The notes under the pieces were generated by a model that made no database searches, had not been told where the DNA came from, and saw only the letters and a program-made list of their open reading frames with translations. DNA of 64,000 nucleotides from Nitrosopumilus sp. Nsub (GTDB taxonomy: Archaea > Thermoproteota > Nitrososphaeria > Nitrososphaerales > Nitrosopumilaceae). The stretch is from the NCBI RefSeq assembly GCF_001541925.1, contig NZ_LQMW01000019.1:104172-168171 (forward strand), given 5' to 3'. Made by a program: the position numbers and the translations under genes. The stretch's first letter is position 1, and each line of letters starts with the position of its first letter. This document shows positions 25,292-33,495 of the stretch, piece by piece.

Positions 25292-27079
25292 ATGACACAT
25301 AGAGTTGCAGTATTAGATCAAGATCTATGTCAGCCTCAAAAATGCGGATTAGAATGCATAAAATATTGTCCAGTCAACAAATCAGGCGCAGAATGTGTTA
25401 CAATTCATGAAGAATCAAAAAAAGCGCAGATTGATGAAGATATTTGTAATGGTTGTGGAATATGTGTCAAAGTATGTCCATTTGATGCAATAACGATTGT
25501 TAATTTAGCAAGTGAAATAGCTACAGATAAAATCCATCAATATGGCGTAAATTCTTTCAGATTATACAAATTGCCAACCCCAAGAAAAGGAGAGGTTGTT
25601 GGATTATTAGGTAGAAATGGAATGGGAAAAAGTACAGTCGTAAACATTCTTTCTGGAAAACTAAAACCAAATCTTGGAAGATACGAAAATCCACCAGAAT
25701 GGGATGAAATTTTTAAACATTATAGTGGAACAGAGTTAAAACAACATTTCCAAAAAATTGAACAAAATCAAATTCGCGCATCAATTAAACCACAACAAAT
25801 CCATCATCTTGCAGAAGCATTTGATGGAACAGGAAATGAATTACTTGATAAATATGATGAAAGAGGAATTACAAGAGAACTAGTAAGAGAACTAGGATTA
25901 CAAAATTCAATGGAACAAAGTTTGAAAGAACTTAGTGGAGGTGAATTACAAAGAATTGCAGTAGCTGCTGCTGCATCAAAAGATACAGAATTCTATTTTT
26001 TTGATGAACCATCATCATACAACGATGTATTTCAAAGAACAGGTGTTGCAAGAGTAATTCAAGGTTTAGCTAAAATTGGAAAAAGTGTGATGGTTGTAGA
26101 ACATGACTTGACATTATTAGATTTTCTTAGTGATTACATTGAAGTGTTATACGGGGAACCAGCTGCATATGGAATTGTTTCAAATATTTTATCAACTAAA
26201 ATAGGAATCAATGTTTTTCTTGATGGGTATTTACCAAACGAAAATGTCAGGTTTAGGGAGAAAAAATTTTCTATGGATGTCTCATCGTCTTCAACAGATA
26301 TTTTTCAAGAAGATACAGAGATAGTAAATTATCCAAAATTAGAAAAGAAATTCGATTCATTTTCAGTATCAATTGAGCCTGGAAGAGTACGAAAAGGTGA
26401 AGTTTTAGGAATAATGGGTGCAAATGCTCTTGGAAAAACAACAATGATGAAAATGATTGCAGGGGTTGAAAAACCAGACGTAGGTTCAGTAGATAAAAAG
26501 ATCAAAATTGCATACAAACCTCAGTATCTTCAAAACGATATCGATGTAGAAGTAATTGCACTTTTAGAAAAAGCAAATGGAGGACCAATCGAAGGAAGTC
26601 AAGAAGAAGAACAAATTCTAGATCCATTAAAAATTAAAAAACTATACAACAAATCAGTAAAAAATCTCTCCGGAGGAGAACTTCAAAAAATTGCTGTGGC
26701 ATCATGTTTAATTCAGAAAGTAGATTTGTATGCACTAGATGAACCTTCAGCATTTTTAGATGTAGAAGATAGAATTGCAGTTGCAAAATTTTTACAAAAA
26801 TTTGTTCGTTCATTTGGAAAATCAGCAATAATTATTGATCATGATTTACAATTAATGGATTTAATGTCAGATTCAATGATAATATTTGAAGGCGAATCAG
26901 GAAAAGCAGGAATTGCCACATCACCACTTCCAAAATCAGAAGCAATGAATAGATTCCTAAAATCTTTAGATATGTCATTTAGAAGAGATGAAAAAAGTTT
27001 GAGACCAAGAGTAAATAAAATAGAAAGCAGATTAGATAAAGATCAAAAAGCATCAGGAAACTTTTACTACAAACATTGA
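25292..27079 (+). CDS. abcE1: ribosome recycling ATPase ABCE1 (Rli1)
   Basis: 595 aa, full length. The N-terminal domain holds two [4Fe-4S] clusters (CQPQKCGLECIKYCP and CNGCGICVKVCP). It is followed by two ATP-binding cassettes: Walker A GRNGMGKST with LSGGELQR, and Walker A GANALGKTT with LSGGELQK, each with a DEPS Walker B region. It splits the 70S ribosome after termination. The start codon of the tRNA methyltransferase gene overlaps its stop by 4 nt. Confidence 0.97.
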   Translation: MTHRVAVLDQDLCQPQKCGLECIKYCPVNKSGAECVTIHEESKKAQIDEDICNGCGICVKVCPFDAITIVNLASEIATDKIHQYGVNSFRLYKLPTPRKGEVVGLLGRNGMGKSTVVNILSGKLKPNLGRYENPPEWDEIFKHYSGTELKQHFQKIEQNQIRASIKPQQIHHLAEAFDGTGNELLDKYDERGITRELVRELGLQNSMEQSLKELSGGELQRIAVAAAASKDTEFYFFDEPSSYNDVFQRTGVARVIQGLAKIGKSVMVVEHDLTLLDFLSDYIEVLYGEPAAYGIVSNILSTKIGINVFLDGYLPNENVRFREKKFSMDVSSSSTDIFQEDTEIVNYPKLEKKFDSFSVSIEPGRVRKGEVLGIMGANALGKTTMMKMIAGVEKPDVGSVDKKIKIAYKPQYLQNDIDVEVIALLEKANGGPIEGSQEEEQILDPLKIKKLYNKSVKNLSGGELQKIAVASCLIQKVDLYALDEPSAFLDVEDRIAVAKFLQKFVRSFGKSAIIIDHDLQLMDLMSDSMIIFEGESGKAGIATSPLPKSEAMNRFLKSLDMSFRRDEKSLRPRVNKIESRLDKDQKASGNFYYKH

Positions 27080-27912
27080 CTCGAATGCTAAAAAAAGCAC
27101 TAGAAAGCGTTTTGACATTACAAGAAAGTAATGAATTAATCTCAGCATTTGATCAGATAGGAAACATAATCATTGTTAGAATTCCAGATTCATTATTATC
27201 TAAGAAAAAAATTATTGGAGAAACTCTACTAAATGAAGTAAAAATTGTAAAAAGTGTATTTTATCAATCATCAGCAGTGGATGGGGATTTTCGTACAAGA
27301 AATCTTGAAATCCTAGCTGGTGAAGACAATACCGAAACTGAATACAAGGAATTTGGATGTAGATTTATTGTCGATGTAGAAAATGCATTTTTCTCACCAA
27401 GATTATCAACAGAAAGAGAAAGAATTGCAAAATTGACACAAGATGGAGAAATTATTACAAATATGTTTGCAGGAGTAGGAATGTTTTCAATAATGGCTGC
27501 AAAAAAGAAAAAATGTACAGTATATAGTCTCGATTTGAATCCAGTTGCATCAAAACTTTGTGAAAGAAATATTGCAATTAACAAACTAGCAGGAAAAGTG
27601 ATTTCAATCAATGGTGATGCATCAAAAATTATTGAAGAACAATTAATTGACAAATCAGATAGAACACTGACATTATTACCAGAGAGGTCAGATGAATTTT
27701 TAGATTCTGCAATAAGTACAACAAAAAGTGGTGGAATAATTCATTATTATTCACATATTCATGCTGACAAAAAATCAGAAGCTGGAAAATTAACTGAAGA
27801 ACATTATAAAAAAATCACACCAGTAAAATCAGAAATTCTTGGGTCAAAAATTGTTAGAGCAGTTGGTCCACGATATTACCAGACTGTTGTTGATGTTAAA
27901 ATCACTAAGTAG
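27076..27912 (+). CDS. trm5: tRNA (guanine-N1)-methyltransferase, Trm5-like
   Basis: 278 aa from a TTG start overlapping the abcE1 stop. The Trm5 catalytic domain shows FYQSSAVDGDFRTRNLEILAG-type text (in part: GDFRTRNLEIL), SPRLSTERERIAKL, the SAM motif NMFAGVGMFSIMAA and YSLDLNP. The usual MNLP-x5-FL active-site motif reads TLLPERSDEFL, so the Asn is replaced by Leu, a change in a substrate-contact position. m1G37 formation prevents frameshifting, which fits its coupling to a ribosome recycling factor. The small domain D1 is absent or very short, as in Trm5a-like forms. Confidence 0.85.
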   Translation: MTRMLKKALESVLTLQESNELISAFDQIGNIIIVRIPDSLLSKKKIIGETLLNEVKIVKSVFYQSSAVDGDFRTRNLEILAGEDNTETEYKEFGCRFIVDVENAFFSPRLSTERERIAKLTQDGEIITNMFAGVGMFSIMAAKKKKCTVYSLDLNPVASKLCERNIAINKLAGKVISINGDASKIIEEQLIDKSDRTLTLLPERSDEFLDSAISTTKSGGIIHYYSHIHADKKSEAGKLTEEHYKKITPVKSEILGSKIVRAVGPRYYQTVVDVKITK

Positions 27913-28135
27913 ATGAATCATCAGCTGATGTAATAGTAGCAGACGTAGGTTTTGTCGTTGCCATTACATATCCTATCCAAGCAACAATACCAAGAATACC
28001 ACCAACTGCCATTAGAACGGATAATTGTAAAACAATTGGAGACCATTCGGACAACATTAGTAAATATGCATAAACAAAGAATCCACCAATACATAAAACA
28101 AAAATTAGAACTCCCATTCCTTTACGTTTATCCAT
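27905..28135 (-). CDS. small two-helix membrane protein
   Basis: 76 aa with two predicted membrane helices (VLIFVLCIGGFFVYAYLLML about 9-28, and VLMAVGGILGIVAWIGYVMA about 40-59), a basic N terminus and a Ser/Thr-rich tail. No family known to me. Its 3' end overlaps the convergent trm5 gene by 8 nt. Confidence 0.7.
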   Translation of the reverse strand: MDKRKGMGVLIFVLCIGGFFVYAYLLMLSEWSPIVLQLSVLMAVGGILGIVAWIGYVMATTKPTSATITSADDSST

Positions 28136-28176
28136 ATCGGAAAATTTTTTCGGACTTATTTATTGTTTTAATATAA

Positions 28177-28668
28177 TTAATTCAATTCAGTTGCCATCAA
28201 ATAAGCAGATTCACCATCACGATAGTATGCATTAAGTTCTTGTTTAATTACAAATCCAAGTTTTTCATAAAGGCGAACAGCATCAGTATTACTGCATCGA
28301 ACTTCTAAGTAGAATTCATCACAATTCCTGTTCTTTACACCAATTACAGATTCTTCAACCAGTGCTTTTCCAATTCCTTTTTTTCTATACTCATCCAATA
28401 CTGCAATAGATACAACATGGCCTTTTTTTACAAAACCCAATTTTTTAAAATTTGAGAAACCAAATTCAGTTTTACACATTTCATATCCAACAATTTTACC
28501 ATCAATTTCTGCAACCAAAAATGCTTCAGGCAATTCTTGGAGTAGTGATTCATAAAAATAATCAGAATAATGTTCAGGTAAAGTTTTGAGATTAATTTCC
28601 ATAACAGAAATTAGATCGCTTTGGGCCGCTCTACGAATATTACAATCACCAATTTGTCTCAAAATCAC
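28177..28668 (-). CDS. rimI: ribosomal-protein/N-terminal alanine acetyltransferase (RimI family)
   Basis: GNAT protein of about 160 aa. IRRAAQSDLISVMEINLKTLPEHY is the archaeal Ard1/RimI start (given in part), VSIAVLDEYRKKGIGKALVEE is the acetyl-CoA loop (Rx-x-G-x-G/A), and EFYLEVRCSNTDAVRLYEKLGF is the C-terminal signature. It acetylates N termini of many proteins in archaea. The frame is open to an ATG at 28692, but GTG 28668 or TTG 28662 fit the family start better. A TATA-like TTTTATC lies about 18-24 nt away from these, which slightly favours TTG. Confidence 0.88.
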   Translation of the reverse strand: MILRQIGDCNIRRAAQSDLISVMEINLKTLPEHYSDYFYESLLQELPEAFLVAEIDGKIVGYEMCKTEFGFSNFKKLGFVKKGHVVSIAVLDEYRKKGIGKALVEESVIGVKNRNCDEFYLEVRCSNTDAVRLYEKLGFVIKQELNAYYRDGESAYLMATELN

Positions 28669-28747
28669 TTGCACAATAACAAGATAAAACAATCAATATT
28701 TAATTTTAAACAAAAAGATCATTAATGAATAAAAAATAGGAAAATAG

Positions 28748-29854
28748 ATGGTTGAAGATTCTCAGGATGGTGTAATTTCATTAGTTAATTCAATTTTCAA
28801 TGTTGAAGAATTTACAAAAACAGAATTTACTTTACAATTTAAAATTACTAATTCAGATTTTCAAACAAAATTTGAAAATTTAGCTAGAGCATTAGAAAAT
28901 ATGAGCTATGTTTGCAAGGTAGTAAAAAAAGATGAAGATATTTGTATTGAAGTTCAAAAATTTACAATAAAAAAACCAAGAAAATGGCTCAATGCAACAT
29001 GGACACCCAGAATATTGTTTGCAATTGTAATTGGGTTTGTAATGATTGACGGGCATTATAGAACATCAGGAACAAATTTCATCATAGATATTGGAGAGCC
29101 ATTTGAAATGGCAATTGTCTACACACTTGCATTATTAGGAATTTTAGGAACTCATGAACTTGGTCACATTATTGCAGCAAAAGCACATAAACTAAAAACA
29201 AGTTGGCCTTACTTTATTCCAGGTCTACCAATAGTTGGAATTCCTACTTTTGGTGCATTTATTCAATCAAAAGGACTAACAATTAATCGCAATATCTTAT
29301 TTGATGTTGCAATTGCAGGACCAATTGCAGGATTAGTAATTGCAGTTATTGTATCGCTTTATGGTGCATATACTGCTCCAATATTAGACCAAGAAATTGC
29401 CGAAGGACTTTTTGCAGAACAAGTGTTAATGGAATGGGAACAGGGAGAACCAATACTAATGACTGCAAGTTTAGCAGTATTTGGCAAAGGAGGTCCAGGT
29501 CATGAAGTAATAATGACACCAGTAATGTTTGCAGCGTGGATTGGATTTTTAATTACGTTTTTGAATTTACTTCCAGCATGGCAACTTGATGGTGGACATA
29601 TGGCAAGAACTCTTTTGGGTCAAAAAATCCATAGATATGCAACATATGGAAGCATGTTGATACTTGTTTTGTTAAATTATTGGTTAATGGCAATCTTAAT
29701 TTTAGTAATGTCAATGAAAAATCCAAGTGCAACTCCACTTGATGATATATCACCCCTTACACGAAATAGAAAACTGGCGTATATTGGAATTATAGTACTA
29801 GCAATTTTATGTGCACCGCTCCCATCAGGATTGTTTTCAGGTATTTTACCTTAG
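28748..29854 (+). CDS. site-2 protease family (M50) membrane metalloprotease
   Basis: 368 aa. After a 90-residue cytoplasmic N-terminal domain come several membrane helices. Zinc ligands are HELGH in GILGTHELGHIIAAK and the Asp of LLPAWQLDGGHMAR, the M50 counterpart of the NPDG motif. Site-2 proteases cut membrane-bound proteins within the bilayer, often releasing anti-sigma or transcription factors; the substrate here is unknown. There are at least six hydrophobic segments, the last near LAYIGIIVLAILCAPLP. Convergent with the LarA-like gene, overlapping it by 9 nt. Confidence 0.9.
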   Translation: MVEDSQDGVISLVNSIFNVEEFTKTEFTLQFKITNSDFQTKFENLARALENMSYVCKVVKKDEDICIEVQKFTIKKPRKWLNATWTPRILFAIVIGFVMIDGHYRTSGTNFIIDIGEPFEMAIVYTLALLGILGTHELGHIIAAKAHKLKTSWPYFIPGLPIVGIPTFGAFIQSKGLTINRNILFDVAIAGPIAGLVIAVIVSLYGAYTAPILDQEIAEGLFAEQVLMEWEQGEPILMTASLAVFGKGGPGHEVIMTPVMFAAWIGFLITFLNLLPAWQLDGGHMARTLLGQKIHRYATYGSMLILVLLNYWLMAILILVMSMKNPSATPLDDISPLTRNRKLAYIGIIVLAILCAPLPSGLFSGILP

Positions 29855-30928
29855 AAAAAGCCTAGCACCATCTGCAACTACTGCAACTTTTTGTCTAGCA
29901 CCTTGTGTTTTTAAAATATAATCCATTGAATATTTAATGCCAGGTAAAGAAACCATATCAAGTTTTTTTACATAAAATTCAGGTAAAATAGATACCAAAC
30001 CAATTTGAAAATTCTTTTGAATTTCAGAAAGAAAAAGTAAATCTTCCATTCCATTAATGTATTTTGTAGGATTTCTTAATTGTTCAAGTGTTATCCTATC
30101 TTCGATATATTGTTGAATAGCATCTGAACCTAACCCACTTTTACATTCAGCAACTAAAATTGCTAGTCCATCTTTTTTGATTGCATTTGAACAATTCCAT
30201 AGAGATGATAATGAATTTCCCAAAGTATCATTACTTGCATCCTTACCAGTACTCATGATTACTGTTTTGTGTTCACCTACATCTTTAATTGAATTTGATT
30301 CTAGAATTTTTGTTGTAGAAAGTGTTTTTGAAGGATGACCTATTGTAAAATCAATTATTCCTTCAGAGTTTGCAATAATTTCAATTGCTTGTATTTCAAA
30401 ATTATCTACAAATTTTTTTGCTTCAGTTAAACTTTCAGGATATTGTCCGGGTGTTGGAAGATTACCTTGTCTTTTAGCATATGCAGAAAGCATGGATTCT
30501 TCTCCAAATTTTTTGATTAAACGAGTTGCAACAATCTCATATCCAAACAAGCCATCAAAACCCATTTCTCCCATAAAAACAAGATTGGAATTTTTAATTT
30601 CAACATCATCAAATTCGTTTATGGAACTTCCTTCAGGAAGTCCAGATTTGACTAAATTTAGAATTTTTTTATCAGTTAAAATTTTTGGAAATGGTTTAGA
30701 TTTTTGTTCACATAAAGTGAATAATGATGAGATAATTTTTAGAATAGATTTAGAATTATGTAAAACTACCAATTCCATAGGTTTAGATAAATCAAGAGTG
30801 TTGAGTTTCTCTGTAATTGCTTGATCATCTAGAATTTTGCCATCAGAATCAATTTTTTGCTCTAAATTCTCTGCCTTTATATCCAAAACTACGTCTGTAA
30901 TCCCATAATTTAACCAAATTTCAGGCAT
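29846..30928 (-). CDS. LarA/DUF2088-like protein, archaeal
   Basis: 360 aa from the ATG at 30928. The C-terminal half resembles the LarA (nickel-pincer lactate racemase) family: DGLAILVAECKSGLGSDAI and the segment with LVSILPEFYVKKL. The N-terminal half has EIWLNYGITDVVLDI and SGLPEG; the HxxxH metal-pincer histidines expected for true LarA (DHP..G...H pattern) are not obvious. It may therefore have another function in the same fold. The ATG at 30928 lies 26 nt from an A/T box also positioned for pyrE on the other strand; the ATG at 30946 would add six residues. Confidence 0.65.
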   Translation of the reverse strand: MPEIWLNYGITDVVLDIKAENLEQKIDSDGKILDDQAITEKLNTLDLSKPMELVVLHNSKSILKIISSLFTLCEQKSKPFPKILTDKKILNLVKSGLPEGSSINEFDDVEIKNSNLVFMGEMGFDGLFGYEIVATRLIKKFGEESMLSAYAKRQGNLPTPGQYPESLTEAKKFVDNFEIQAIEIIANSEGIIDFTIGHPSKTLSTTKILESNSIKDVGEHKTVIMSTGKDASNDTLGNSLSSLWNCSNAIKKDGLAILVAECKSGLGSDAIQQYIEDRITLEQLRNPTKYINGMEDLLFLSEIQKNFQIGLVSILPEFYVKKLDMVSLPGIKYSMDYILKTQGARQKVAVVADGARLFLR

Positions 30929-30951
30929 AATAGATAGTAAATACAAACCAA

Positions 30952-30957
30952 AATAAA
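30952..30957. promoter_or_regulatory. A/T box shared by two divergent leaderless genes
   Basis: The sequence aataaa (TTTATT on the minus strand) is centred 26-27 nt before ATG 30928 (minus) and about 25 nt before ATG 30979 (plus). No other A/T box fits either gene, so one element may serve both. Confidence 0.4.
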
Positions 30958-30978
30958 TCCAATGTAGTGAACTTTGGT

Positions 30979-31584
30979 ATGGAATTTGTGAAAGAATTTG
31001 TAACCTTTTTACATCAAAAAGAGATAATTAGATTTGGAGACTTTACACTAGCCAGTGGAAAAAGTAGTTCTTATTATGTTGATTTAAGATTAGTTCCCAG
31101 TTATCCTCATGAATTTAGAATGATGATAAAACATCTAGAAAATCAAATAAGTGAAGATATAGGATTAGAAAATTTTGAAAGTATTGTTTCTGTACCAACA
31201 GGAGGATTAGTCATTGCTTCAGCATTAGCAATTGAAACAGTGAAACCACTGATCTATGTTAGAAGTAAACCAAAGGATTACGGAACTTCAAAATCAGTTG
31301 AAGGAAAAATTCATGACGATATGAAAGTTGTAATGATAGATGATGTTGCAACTACTGGCGGTTCAGTTGTAAATGCAATTAAATCACTAAGAGAAGTAAA
31401 TGTTCCAGTAAAAGATACATATGTAATTGTAGATAGAATGGAAGGAGCTACGGAAGCCTTTGATGAACTGGGAGTAAAAATGCACTCAATTCTAAACATA
31501 CTACAAATTGCAGAGACATTATATGAACAAGAAATGATTGATGAAGAAATACTAGACAAAGTAAAGAAGCAAATTAGTAAATAA
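30979..31584 (+). CDS. pyrE: orotate phosphoribosyltransferase
   Basis: 201 aa from ATG 30979 (MEFVKEFVTFLHQKE); the frame is open to a GTG at 30967. Pyrimidine synthesis: couples orotate to PRPP. FGDFTLASGKSSSYYVDLRL is the substrate start region, RSKPKDYGTSK the catalytic loop with Lys, and VVMIDDVATTGGSV the PRPP-binding signature. Full length for the family. Single gene, divergent from the LarA-like gene. Confidence 0.94.
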   Translation: MEFVKEFVTFLHQKEIIRFGDFTLASGKSSSYYVDLRLVPSYPHEFRMMIKHLENQISEDIGLENFESIVSVPTGGLVIASALAIETVKPLIYVRSKPKDYGTSKSVEGKIHDDMKVVMIDDVATTGGSVVNAIKSLREVNVPVKDTYVIVDRMEGATEAFDELGVKMHSILNILQIAETLYEQEMIDEEILDKVKKQISK

Positions 31585-31695
31585 ATTAAGGCAGCTCAGA
31601 CAAATGCCTTCCAATCATCAATTTCAGATATAACTCTGATTCTTCATTGCAGCCAGTAATTTTTGTATTGACTTATTTTAAAACTAATTGAAAAA

Positions 31696-31769
31696 TGGGC
31701 CCGAAGGGCTTCGATCCCTTGGCTCACCGGTTATGAGCCGGTTACTCTACCAAGCTGAGTTACGGGCCC
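31696..31769 (-). tRNA. tRNA with CAT anticodon, probably tRNA-Ile2 (or Met)
   Basis: Acceptor GGGCCCG/CGGGCCC, discriminator A, anticodon stem ACCGG/CCGGT with loop CTCATAA (anticodon CAT). The GGGCCC acceptor and CCGG anticodon stem resemble the archaeal isoleucine tRNA whose C34 is converted to agmatidine, but elongator Met cannot be excluded. The T-loop is ATCGAAG with A at position 54 in place of U. No CCA is encoded; a short T run follows. Confidence 0.85.
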
Positions 31770-31810
31770 TAAAAGAACAAAAATTTTCTGAGGTATAAAA
31801 TGTTATGAGA

Positions 31811-32443
31811 TTAACAATATTCTTCATAACAACTGTCAAGTAACAAGTTTTGTGCTGAAACTGATTTTTCAGCAATTTCAATTAGGTCACTTGTATCAGC
31901 ATTTGATTTTTCAAGAATATTTCTCCAAGATGCTGCATGTCTAATATCAGCCTCAGTATGGAGTTTGAAATATTCAGTTGCTTTATCAGTTGTAATTTGA
32001 TAGAATTCAGATAATCCATCTAGTTTTGTTTGACTAATTTTTGGAATTTCTTTTTCAAATGCATACATGGCACATGCACCACCATCAAAAGTATTCATTA
32101 ATTCAGCCAAATCAGATACAGCTTTATTGGTTTTTTCTAATCCAGAATATGGAATTAATTCATCTTCAGAAACACCAAGTTCTCCTGCAAAACTAATCCA
32201 CGGTTTAATGTGATCAGATTCTTCTTGTTGATTATCAACTAATTCAGAAATTACAGAATTAGGTGCTTTTTCAATAATTGGTGCCATAAATTCAGGAACA
32301 GATTTTACAAGTTGAAAATATTCTTTTGAATATCCTGCTAAAGATTCCTGAGTTAATTTACCGTCAGACCACATTTCATAAAATGGATGTTTTAGAAGGC
32401 TTCTTTCTTCAATAATTTTATCAATTCTTTGAATTACATTCAT
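31811..32443 (-). CDS. TenA/PqqC-fold diiron oxidase-like protein (CADD family)
   Basis: 210 aa, all-helical heme-oxygenase-like fold. EEESDH-type text in VDNQQEESDHIKPW, FEKEIPKISQTKLDGL and LHTEADIRHA (H-x3-D-x2-H) supply a plausible Glu/His set for a diiron site. It resembles chlamydial CADD and its Nitrosomonas homologue, self-sacrificing enzymes that make para-aminobenzoate from a Tyr side chain. Tyr residues near the N terminus (Tyr22, Tyr38, Tyr42) are candidates for this. Whether this copy makes PABA, acts on thiamin (TenA) or does something else is not settled by sequence. Single gene between two tRNAs. Confidence 0.75.
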   Translation of the reverse strand: MNVIQRIDKIIEERSLLKHPFYEMWSDGKLTQESLAGYSKEYFQLVKSVPEFMAPIIEKAPNSVISELVDNQQEESDHIKPWISFAGELGVSEDELIPYSGLEKTNKAVSDLAELMNTFDGGACAMYAFEKEIPKISQTKLDGLSEFYQITTDKATEYFKLHTEADIRHAASWRNILEKSNADTSDLIEIAEKSVSAQNLLLDSCYEEYC

Positions 32444-32524
32444 AATTCTTGTCTAAATTTGCCAGTACAAAAATCTTTGTTGTGTACCAAAAGATTTTAT
32501 GATCTAAAAGAAAAATTTCCATGG

Positions 32525-32603
32525 GTTCCAGTGGTGTAGACCGGTCAAGCATACTGCCCTTTCAAGGCAGTGATCCCGGGTTCAAATCCCGGCTGGAGCA
32601 CCA
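32525..32603 (+). tRNA. tRNA-Glu(TTC)
   Basis: Acceptor GTTCCAG pairs with CTGGAGC (one G-U), anticodon stem CTGCC/GGCAG with loop CTTTCAA (anticodon TTC), T-arm CCGGG-TTCAAAT-CCCGG regular, discriminator A at 32600 followed by an encoded CCA (32601-32603). Confidence 0.93.
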
Positions 32604-32643
32604 AGATTTAATTACTAATGAAGAGGGATTTTGATCAATTATC

Positions 32644-33495
32644 TTGGACAGAAAAAATATCGAAATTAACCCTCTGCTTGAGACATATGGGGAATATATT
32701 AAAAAAATTGATCTGGCATTAGATAAAGAACTATCATTATATTCAGAATCGGAATTTATTGAGCCTCTAAAATATTCATTGGAAGGTGGAAAAAGAATTC
32801 GACCAATTATTTTAAGTTTAGCTGCTGAAAGTATTGGAGAAATAGATGAAAACGTTTTAGCAGCATCATGTGCGATAGAATTTTTACATATGGAGTCAAT
32901 AATTCACGATGACATCATCGATGATGAAACTATGAGAAGACAAAAGGAACCATTTCATGTAAAATATGGTTACAATACAAGCGTCTTAACAGGTGACTTT
33001 GTTTTAGGATTAATTCTTGCAATTTCATCAAGATTAGATAATGCAAGAATTACAAAAGATTTAGCAACTACTGCCATGTTAATGAGTGAAGGAGAAATTA
33101 TTGAAGGCAGGTTAGAAGAAAGTGGAGATATTACATTTGATGATTATTTGAAAGTAATAGAATACAAAACTGCAACTGCATTTGAAGTTGCAGCAAGGAT
33201 TGGAGGAATTGTAGCCAATGGAACAGAAGAACAAATTGAAGCATTAACAGGATATGGAAAAAATCTTGGAATTGCATATCAAATAAGAGATGATTTACTA
33301 GATTGGAAAAATGAAGAAAAATTATTTAATTTACTAATTAAGAAAAGTGTTGATCCAAGAGATGGATTTAACAAAATGGAAGACCTGTTAAAAGAATATT
33401 CAGAACAAGCAAGATCATTTTTGAGAAAGATTCCAGATGGTGAAGCAAAAATAAATTTAGAAGAATTAATTAAATTTACTTCGTTTAAGGCATAG
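32644..33495 (+). CDS. short polyprenyl synthetase family protein lacking a conserved loop
   Basis: 283 aa from a TTG start, 35-45 residues shorter than usual. GGKRIRPIILSLAAE (IPP site), IIHDDIIDDETMRRQ (first Asp-rich motif) and YQIRDDLLDW (second motif) are intact. Directly after DDLLDW, the family's GKP-x-G-x-DL-x-EGK-x-TLP loop, seen intact in the paralogue at 10916, is missing, and the protein continues with the C-terminal helices (FLRKIPDGEAKINLEEL). The enzyme may have altered chain-length or pyrophosphate handling, or work as part of a heteromer. It is convergent with nuoN (11-nt overlap). Confidence 0.85.
   Translation: MDRKNIEINPLLETYGEYIKKIDLALDKELSLYSESEFIEPLKYSLEGGKRIRPIILSLAAESIGEIDENVLAASCAIEFLHMESIIHDDIIDDETMRRQKEPFHVKYGYNTSVLTGDFVLGLILAISSRLDNARITKDLATTAMLMSEGEIIEGRLEESGDITFDDYLKVIEYKTATAFEVAARIGGIVANGTEEQIEALTGYGKNLGIAYQIRDDLLDWKNEEKLFNLLIKKSVDPRDGFNKMEDLLKEYSEQARSFLRKIPDGEAKINLEELIKFTSFKA

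Noticed and set aside
31585..31690. Coding-like minus-strand frame reading CNEESELYLKL near the pyrE stop
   Set aside because: There is no start codon before an upstream stop, so at best it is a remnant. The similarity I sensed to small thaumarchaeal proteins is not enough.
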